64,000 nt of DNA. Source: Dermanyssus gallinae. Taxonomy: Eukaryota > Arthropoda > Arachnida > Mesostigmata > Dermanyssidae. Position numbers and translations under genes: made by a program. The stretch is from NCBI GenBank assembly GCA_003439945.1, contig QVRM01007076.1:345001-409000 (forward strand), written 5' to 3'. Positions 63,979 through 64,000 of the stretch are shown piece by piece (position 1 is the first letter of the stretch; each line of letters opens with the position of its first letter). Under the pieces are notes generated by a model, which saw nothing but the letters and a program-made list of their open reading frames with translations, had not been told where the DNA came from and searched no databases.

Positions 63979-64000
63979 GGTACAATAAAGGTATATTTAT

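Overview
The window is eukaryotic nuclear DNA from a repeat-rich animal genome. Long introns, GT-AG splice junctions, mariner and Tc3-like DNA transposons, non-LTR retrotransposons, tRNA-derived SINEs and very many (TA)n arrays suggest an arthropod. An arachnid (mite or tick) is my best guess, but that is an impression and not a demonstrated assignment. There are no bacterial features, rRNA genes or CRISPR arrays.

The one host gene I can reconstruct lies on the minus strand from about 61480 down to 37010. It is a single-pass type II membrane protein of the transferrin receptor / glutamate carboxypeptidase II (M28B) family. Eleven exons join with GT-AG introns and matching phases into 860 codons plus a stop, and the first coding exon (cytoplasmic N-terminus) is missing. 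The protein keeps four of the five metal-ligand positions of glutamate carboxypeptidase II. It lacks the catalytic glutamate (Ala instead) and the last histidine ligand (Gln instead), so it is probably a receptor-like pseudo-enzyme intermediate between active peptidases and transferrin receptors.

Layout. 1-5150: three large fold-back elements of one family (757-1857, 1847-3049, 3962-5132). 6080-7180: a fourth, solo fold-back end split by a 961-bp retrotransposon fragment with a 19-bp target-site duplication. 7180-11900: no recognised gene. 11926-14595: a degenerate R2-like retrotransposon not in rDNA. 14760-15150: large TA/TC simple-sequence block. 15150-21130: no recognised gene, one candidate micro-exon. 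21828-23073: a 44-bp minisatellite with a higher-order duplication. 23075-37000: SINEs, a mariner relic, microsatellites and a repeat unit bounded by (AAT)n. 37010-61480: the M28B-family gene, whose introns carry mariner, Tc3-like and IS630-type transposase relics, SINEs and TA arrays. 61480-64000: SINE copy, microsatellites, unresolved 5' part of the gene.

The repeats form a nested record: Tc1/mariner-like and fold-back elements sit on TA arrays, a retrotransposon sits inside a fold-back terminus, and SINEs lie in introns. No gene cluster or operon-like system is present.
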